DNA of 64,000 bases, taken from the NCBI GenBank assembly GCA_051877515.1, contig JBJEIY010000017.1, forward strand, positions 62,001-126,000, in the 5' to 3' direction. This document shows positions 59,170-64,000 of the stretch, in pieces (within the stretch, counting starts at the first letter, position 1; every line of letters starts with the position of its first letter). A program made the translations under genes and the position numbers. Source of the stretch: XBB1006 sp051877515. GTDB lineage: Bacteria; Bacillota; Clostridia; Lachnospirales; Lachnospiraceae. The notes beneath the pieces were generated by a model. The model was not told the origin of the DNA. It did no database searches and was given only the letters and a program-made list of their open reading frames with translations.

Positions 59170-60666
59170 GTGTCATTGATCAACGAAACTATTGAGGCCA
59201 TAAAAAACAACCGGGAAATAAAAGATAAATTATTATCCTTAAGAGAAGAACTGCGAAAGGGATCCGTAGACGCGGAACTCATCCTGCAGGAGCGACCGCT
59301 TTTTGAACAGCTTTTGGAACAGGAAGATCCCAAAGTCAGAAGAGCCGGCGCCCAGATCCTTGCCGCAGTCAAGAGTCAGGAGTCCTTAGACAGGATCTTT
59401 TGGGCATACAGCAAAGAAGAAACTCTGTATCTTAGGGAAGATTATTTGCGGGCCATGTCCGAACTAAACTATGAAAGCCGGATACCGGATCTGAAGGCAC
59501 GATTTGATGAGCTTGTGCATAGAAAGATGCCGGAAGAACATCGGGGACATCTGATGGCAGAGGCAGAAGCCCTGTTTGAGATGTTGACTGTACAAGGGGT
59601 TATGCCCAAACACAGATTTATTGGTCTTTATCAGGTTCAGGAAGTGCTTTTGACCACCAAAGAGGGATTACAGGAGGTCACCATCCGGCAGCTGCCCAGG
59701 ATACCAAGGAAAAAAGTGCCTGGTGGTGTTATGGTGAAAACGGATGATCTGGAAAGCTTATTTGAAATCCGTACCTATGAGGAAGCATTATTCTATATGG
59801 GAAAGACACAGACGCAGAATCCCACCCCGGAAATGCTGGCGCAGGAACTAAGGGATCTTGGAATCATGGAATTTCTGGAGAAAACCCATGAACAGACCGG
59901 TCCAATGGGAGTTCGGATCGGACTTTCGGATCCTATGGAGCGCAGTAAGAAGGGAGCCTATATCAAACGTGTGGGTCAGGAACTGACCGGATTCAGTAAG
60001 GGGAATCTGATCAATACCACCTCCGGTTATGAGGCGGAAATCCGTGTCATGCAGAATCCGGAGGGAGGACATCGCGTGATGGTGAAGCTTTATACGCTGC
60101 CAAGAAAGCGGTTTGATTATCGGAAAGAGGTAGTAGCCACTTCCATCAAACCCTATCTGGCAGCGACTCTGTTTCAGCTGGCAGCACCATACCTGAAAGA
60201 AGGAGCACAGGTATTAGATCCTTATTGTGGTGTGGGAACCATGCTGGTTGAGCGCAGAGCAGTGAAACCTGCCGGAGATTGTTATGGTGTAGATTGCTAT
60301 GGGGAAGCGATCCACAAGGCAAGAAACAATTCGGAGAAGATCGGCCCCTACATTCATTATATTCAGAGAGATTTTGAAGATTTTACCCATTCTTATCTTT
60401 TTGATGAGATTGTTACCGATATGCCTGTAACTACGAAAAATGTCAGCAGGGAAGAGATCCGACGGTGCTACCGGCTTCTTTTTACAAAAGGAAAGCAGCT
60501 TCTTAAGGAAGGCGGCATCCTGGTAGTTTACGGTAATGAACATGGACTTATGAAGCAGCAGCTAAGACAGAATAAAGAGTTTTCTCTGTTAAGAGAATAT
60601 GAGATAGAACAGCGCCTGGATACGCATCTTTATATCGTGGGATATAAAACAGGGAAAACGAAATAA
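59170..60666 (+). CDS. TRM11-like SAM-dependent RNA methyltransferase
   Basis: The 498-residue protein has an N-terminal HEAT-like helical region (about 1-150; NETIEAIKNNREIKDKLLSL, EDPKVRRAGAQILAAVKSQE). A linker region and a C-terminal Rossmann methyltransferase follow. Motif I is VLDPYCGVGTMLVERRAV near 354-371. The motif IV equivalent reads VTDMPVTTKNVSRE, not the usual DPPY/NPPF. The methyltransferase part resembles TRM11/RlmL-type RNA methyltransferases, but the target is unknown and the altered motif IV makes nucleobase specificity uncertain. Translation starts at a GTG directly after the amidase stop with GGAG nine bases ahead. Confidence 0.78.
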   Translation: MSLINETIEAIKNNREIKDKLLSLREELRKGSVDAELILQERPLFEQLLEQEDPKVRRAGAQILAAVKSQESLDRIFWAYSKEETLYLREDYLRAMSELNYESRIPDLKARFDELVHRKMPEEHRGHLMAEAEALFEMLTVQGVMPKHRFIGLYQVQEVLLTTKEGLQEVTIRQLPRIPRKKVPGGVMVKTDDLESLFEIRTYEEALFYMGKTQTQNPTPEMLAQELRDLGIMEFLEKTHEQTGPMGVRIGLSDPMERSKKGAYIKRVGQELTGFSKGNLINTTSGYEAEIRVMQNPEGGHRVMVKLYTLPRKRFDYRKEVVATSIKPYLAATLFQLAAPYLKEGAQVLDPYCGVGTMLVERRAVKPAGDCYGVDCYGEAIHKARNNSEKIGPYIHYIQRDFEDFTHSYLFDEIVTDMPVTTKNVSREEIRRCYRLLFTKGKQLLKEGGILVVYGNEHGLMKQQLRQNKEFSLLREYEIEQRLDTHLYIVGYKTGKTK

Positions 60667-60698
60667 TCACGGATTACTAGAATGAGAGGCATTAGAAA

Positions 60699-63308
60699 AT
60701 GACAGAAGAAAAGAGTCTGGAAGTAGAATACCTTCCGTTGATCCAACGGTTTTTGTATGAGACGACTCATATCTATTCCATTGGAATGAATCGAAAACAT
60801 GAGATTGTGGCGGATCTGTCTTATCTGGAAGAGCCCGTACGGGAGGAAATCAGCCGTTTTCTGCCTGAAAGCCGGCTGAGTGAGCTGATAGACAGTGTGG
60901 AAAATAACTTTTTGGAAGATATCATTCCGGTACCCATGCAGGACGAGACTGCGGTATGCCAGTGCCTGATCCTGAAAAAACAGGGTGTTCCCCACGGTAT
61001 TCTATGCATGTTGGGATTCGTAGATCCCGAGGAAGACCAATTATCTGCAACGGCAGGAGATCTGCGTCGGATTAGCAAAAGAGAGTATGATAAAGCGGTA
61101 GAATTAGGATACCGGCTTCTTCAGAGACAGTTGGAATTATCTTCTGGCATAAAGGAGGCCAGACTTCAGGTCGAGTTGTCTGAAACGGCACAGCAGGAAA
61201 TGGAAGCGGATTATCAGAAAAATGCGCTGCTGACCGATATTGTACAGATGTTAGAGTCTGAAAAGGACATTGTAGAAGTTGTACAGAGCATTTTTGAAAA
61301 GGTGTGTACGCAGTTAAATCTGGATGTAGCAGGACTGTACCGGGTTAATGCGGAAAGGGAAACCGTATCCATGATCGGAGAATGGGCAGCAGACAGTTCT
61401 TTGCGTCGCATGGATCGGGAGCAGAACATCCCGCTATCCCGTTTGCCCTTCATGAAAACAGAGAACTATATTGTATCTTCCAATACTACGTTGAATGAAA
61501 AGCAGAAGGGATACATGGAGGAAGAAGGCTACCTTGCTGTCATGGTCTTGCCGATACAGATGAAGCAGGACGTGATCATGTACCTTGTGTTTTCCAGCAT
61601 AAAGCAAAAAAGGATCTGGGATGAACAGACGGTGGGATTTCTCTCGGACGTCAGAAGGATCATCCAAAGCATTATTATCAAGCGGATTGCACAGAATTCA
61701 CTGACAGGTTCCATGGCATCCATGGAAGAGATCATGGAAAATCTGAATGTGGGTATCCTTGTGGTTAGACCGGAAAACAGGGAGGTTCTGTTTCATAATC
61801 ATCTGTTTTCGGATGAGATCCAAAGGGTGTTAGATCAAGTAGACCTGCGTAATGTGGTCCGAAATTGCCAGGAGCAGGTAGAGTATTATATCGAAGAGCT
61901 GGACATCTGGTTATCATTCTATAAAAGAGAGATCCGCTGGGTGGATTCCAGTCAGGTGGAAATGTACACTTTTCAGGATGTTACCCAGCAGAAAAACTAT
62001 GAAAAGAAGATTGAAAAATCGTCCAACAGCGATTTTCTTACAGGTCTTTTTAACCGGATGCGGTGTGAACAGGATCTGGAGTTTTTCATACAGCTTGCCA
62101 AAGAAAACGGCGGCAACGGAGCACTGTTTTTTATTGACTTAGATGATTTTAAGCACATTAATGACGGACTGGGCCACCAGTACGGTGATCTTCTGTTGAA
62201 AGCCATTTCCTCGAATCTGCGTCGTATCCGGGGAATCGAGAGCGCCTGTTACCGGGTTGGCGGTGATGAGTTCATCATCATTATCAGTGATAAAAACTAT
62301 GACAGATTACAGGAGATCCTGGAGTCTGTGGAAGCGGTCTTCAAGCATCCGTGGTACTTGGGAGGCGCCAATTATTACTGTACCATGAGTATGGGTGTGT
62401 GTTCCTTCCCCAAAGATGCGGATTCGGTGGAAGAGATCATCAAAAAGGCGGATATGGCCTTATTTGAGGCAAAACAGGCAGGAAAGAACTGTGTTCATTT
62501 TTATAAATCAGATATGAAGCATACGGATGTCAGACGCCTGGATCTGGAGAAACTCATGCGGGATGCCTGTATGCATCCGGAGGAAGAATTTGAGGTTTTC
62601 TATCAGCCGATCATAGATATTTCACAGGGAAAAAATGCCTGCGTGGGAGCAGAGGCCCTGGTGCGTTGGAATTCTAAGGCCATGGGACGCATTTTGCCTT
62701 CGGAATTCATACCATTAGCAGAGTATCTGGGATTGATCAAACCGATCGGGGAGTTTGTTTTAAGGAAGGCATGTGCAGCCTGCAAAAGATGGAATGATCT
62801 GGGACACCCGAATTACAAGGTGAATGTAAACTTTTCCGTGGTGCAGCTTCTGCAAAAGGATATGCAGGATAAAATCAAAGAGGTATTGAAAGAGACGGGA
62901 TTGCGTCCGGCTAATCTGACACTGGAAGTAACGGAAAGTCTTGCAATCAATGATATCACTTATATGACGAACCTTTTGAACAGTATTCGTAAGGAAGGTG
63001 TGCGGATCGCTTTGGATGATTTCGGAACGGGATATTCTTCTTTAAATCACATTCGGGAATTGCCCATTGACATTGTGAAGGTCGACCGCTGTTTTGTAAA
63101 AGACGTAAGTCAGGATGAGTACTCACAGGTATTTGTAAAGATGATTTCGGAACTGGGCAAATCCCTGAAAATGAACGTCTGTGTAGAGGGTGTAGAAGAT
63201 GAGATCCAGTATAGGATCATGAAAGAAAATCAGATAAACATGATACAGGGATTCTATTTTGCAGAACCCATGCCACTGGATGAATTTGAAACGAAATTTG
63301 TGGAATAG
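60699..63308 (+). CDS. GAF-PAS-GGDEF-EAL protein (c-di-GMP turnover)
   Basis: Cytoplasmic 869-residue protein with no clear membrane helix. Residues about 185-340 look like a GAF domain, about 345-430 a PAS-like domain. GGDEF at 521-525 (RVGGDEFIII) is intact with FFIDLDDFKHINDGLGHQYG ahead, so cyclase activity is possible. The usual RxxD inhibition site is absent (RGIE). The EAL domain has Glu652 in GAEALVRW, LEVTES, IALDDFGTGYSSL, IDIVKVD, CVEGVE and MIQGFYF, that is all expected catalytic residues for a phosphodiesterase. Net activity cannot be judged. It is the last gene of the run that begins with the Hpt gene. Confidence 0.92.
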   Translation: MTEEKSLEVEYLPLIQRFLYETTHIYSIGMNRKHEIVADLSYLEEPVREEISRFLPESRLSELIDSVENNFLEDIIPVPMQDETAVCQCLILKKQGVPHGILCMLGFVDPEEDQLSATAGDLRRISKREYDKAVELGYRLLQRQLELSSGIKEARLQVELSETAQQEMEADYQKNALLTDIVQMLESEKDIVEVVQSIFEKVCTQLNLDVAGLYRVNAERETVSMIGEWAADSSLRRMDREQNIPLSRLPFMKTENYIVSSNTTLNEKQKGYMEEEGYLAVMVLPIQMKQDVIMYLVFSSIKQKRIWDEQTVGFLSDVRRIIQSIIIKRIAQNSLTGSMASMEEIMENLNVGILVVRPENREVLFHNHLFSDEIQRVLDQVDLRNVVRNCQEQVEYYIEELDIWLSFYKREIRWVDSSQVEMYTFQDVTQQKNYEKKIEKSSNSDFLTGLFNRMRCEQDLEFFIQLAKENGGNGALFFIDLDDFKHINDGLGHQYGDLLLKAISSNLRRIRGIESACYRVGGDEFIIIISDKNYDRLQEILESVEAVFKHPWYLGGANYYCTMSMGVCSFPKDADSVEEIIKKADMALFEAKQAGKNCVHFYKSDMKHTDVRRLDLEKLMRDACMHPEEEFEVFYQPIIDISQGKNACVGAEALVRWNSKAMGRILPSEFIPLAEYLGLIKPIGEFVLRKACAACKRWNDLGHPNYKVNVNFSVVQLLQKDMQDKIKEVLKETGLRPANLTLEVTESLAINDITYMTNLLNSIRKEGVRIALDDFGTGYSSLNHIRELPIDIVKVDRCFVKDVSQDEYSQVFVKMISELGKSLKMNVCVEGVEDEIQYRIMKENQINMIQGFYFAEPMPLDEFETKFVE

Positions 63309-63439
63309 AATGCTCTATACGGTATGCGTTTCATAGAATGAAGGATTCTCCGATTTGTAGGTTGCATTCTACCGGAAGTTTCGGTAGGGTAATCTCAAAG
63401 GATGCATGCAACTTTTGTATACAGGGCAGGAGGAATATT

Positions 63440-64000
63440 ATGGATCAGAAAAGTATAGGGTTGTTTATTGCGGAGGTCAGAAAAGAAAAAAATCTGACAC
63501 AGAAAGAACTGGCGAATCAGGTTGGAGTCAGCGATAAGACCATCTCAAAGTGGGAATGCGGAAGAAGCATTCCTGACATCGCTTTTTTGGATTCCTTATG
63601 TTCTGCTCTGGATATTACCATGAATGAACTGTTATCCGGCAAGTGCTTGTCGGAGACAGAATATTTGGGCAAAGCGGAGGATAATATTATGGCTCTTATG
63701 AAAGACAGTAAATCCATGAAAGTAAAAGCGGTGGGACAGTGTATACTGGGAATCGCTTTAGCAGTGGCTACCTTTTTGATTACGATTTGCTATGGTGAGG
63801 CTGGGTTATGCGGATATATGATCATATATTATTTGGATTTTCCAACCATGGTGCTGATGATGTTGTTTAACGTGGCAGGAGTGCTGATCTCAGGCAGAAC
63901 CTCAAGGGAGGAGATCCTGAAGGTGCTGGAAAAGATTGCGATACCCATTGGAGCGCTTATTACCCTGATCACATTCGTGGTGCTGATGCACCAGTTGGAG
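63440..64000 (+). CDS. XRE-family regulator with membrane segments, 5' part
   Basis: The gene starts at an ATG (63440) after CAGGAGGAA and is open to the window edge, giving 187 residues. The N-terminal 65 residues are a Cro/CI-type helix-turn-helix (KNLTQKELANQVGVSDKTIS, then KWECGRSIPDIAFLDSLCSA). From about residue 100 at least three hydrophobic stretches follow (AVGQCILGIALAVATFLITI; GYMIIYYLDFPTMVLMMLF; IGALITLITFVVLM). Such membrane-tethered XRE proteins are common in Lachnospiraceae and have no general function assigned. The upstream gap (63309-63439) contains a GTTGCAT...ATGCAAC pairing that could end the preceding transcript. Confidence 0.85.
   Translation, partial: MDQKSIGLFIAEVRKEKNLTQKELANQVGVSDKTISKWECGRSIPDIAFLDSLCSALDITMNELLSGKCLSETEYLGKAEDNIMALMKDSKSMKVKAVGQCILGIALAVATFLITICYGEAGLCGYMIIYYLDFPTMVLMMLFNVAGVLISGRTSREEILKVLEKIAIPIGALITLITFVVLMHQLE

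Overview
The window looks like a chromosomal segment of an anaerobic, spore-forming, low-to-moderate GC Firmicute, most likely a Lachnospiraceae-type gut Clostridium. The evidence is the combination of spoIIR, a GerA-type germination locus and a Csp-like protease, a glycyl-radical hydroxyproline dehydratase, strong AGGAGG ribosome binding sites, TTGACA/TATAAT promoters and compact operons with short intergenic terminators. No rRNA, tRNA, phage, IS element or CRISPR array was seen. Gene assignments come from reading the sequence; no database search was run.

Layout. 0-4.5 kb: the end of an upstream gene, hisS, then a methionine-uptake locus (metQ-metN-metI) preceded by a consensus promoter, a Met/Cys-rich small ORF and a terminator hairpin. 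The metQ product has its two halves in reversed order, as in a circular permutation. 4.5-7 kb: an orphan protein, ispE and a GntR regulator. 7-11 kb: a reduced three-gene germination operon, spoIIR and a DUF1934 gene. 11-14 kb: an anchored orphan, an exported trigger-factor-like PPIase and asnS. 14.3-19.8 kb: apbE, a UbiX-like flavoprotein, an NMT1-type lipoprotein, a NusG-II protein and a Gx transporter, then recJ. 19.8-26.4 kb: a membrane orphan, a methyltransferase, hslO, nadE, a DUF4097-like protein, a degenerate 36-bp repeat array and an ECF S component.

26.6-38 kb is signalling-rich: a hybrid histidine kinase with its response regulator, a Csp-like subtilase, a second hybrid kinase with two extracellular solute-binding modules, a GGDEF protein with a broken active-site motif, and a MATE exporter. 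38-42 kb: a ThrE-like exporter, 5-formyl-THF cyclo-ligase, aldose epimerase and proC. 42.2-46.35 kb: a leftward operon of a radical SAM activase, HypD-type hydroxyproline dehydratase and a TetR regulator, starting at a consensus promoter whose -10 abuts two overlapping TAGACT/AGTCTA palindromes. Its product, pyrroline-5-carboxylate, is the substrate of ProC, encoded next door. 46.4-49.7 kb: clpB behind a CIRCE element, and bioY. 49.8-55.6 kb: a tandem glycine riboswitch, gcvT-gcvH-gcvPA-gcvPB and lplA. 55.7-63.3 kb: an Hpt protein, an exonuclease III, a hybrid kinase lacking the H-box histidine, an amidase, a TRM11-like methyltransferase and a GGDEF-EAL protein. The window ends inside an XRE-type regulator.

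The least expected signals are the permuted MetQ, the Met/Cys-rich leader with its attenuator-like hairpin, the tandem operator of the hydroxyproline operon, the His-less kinase with a nearby Hpt protein, and a helical C-terminal module shared by three signalling proteins.
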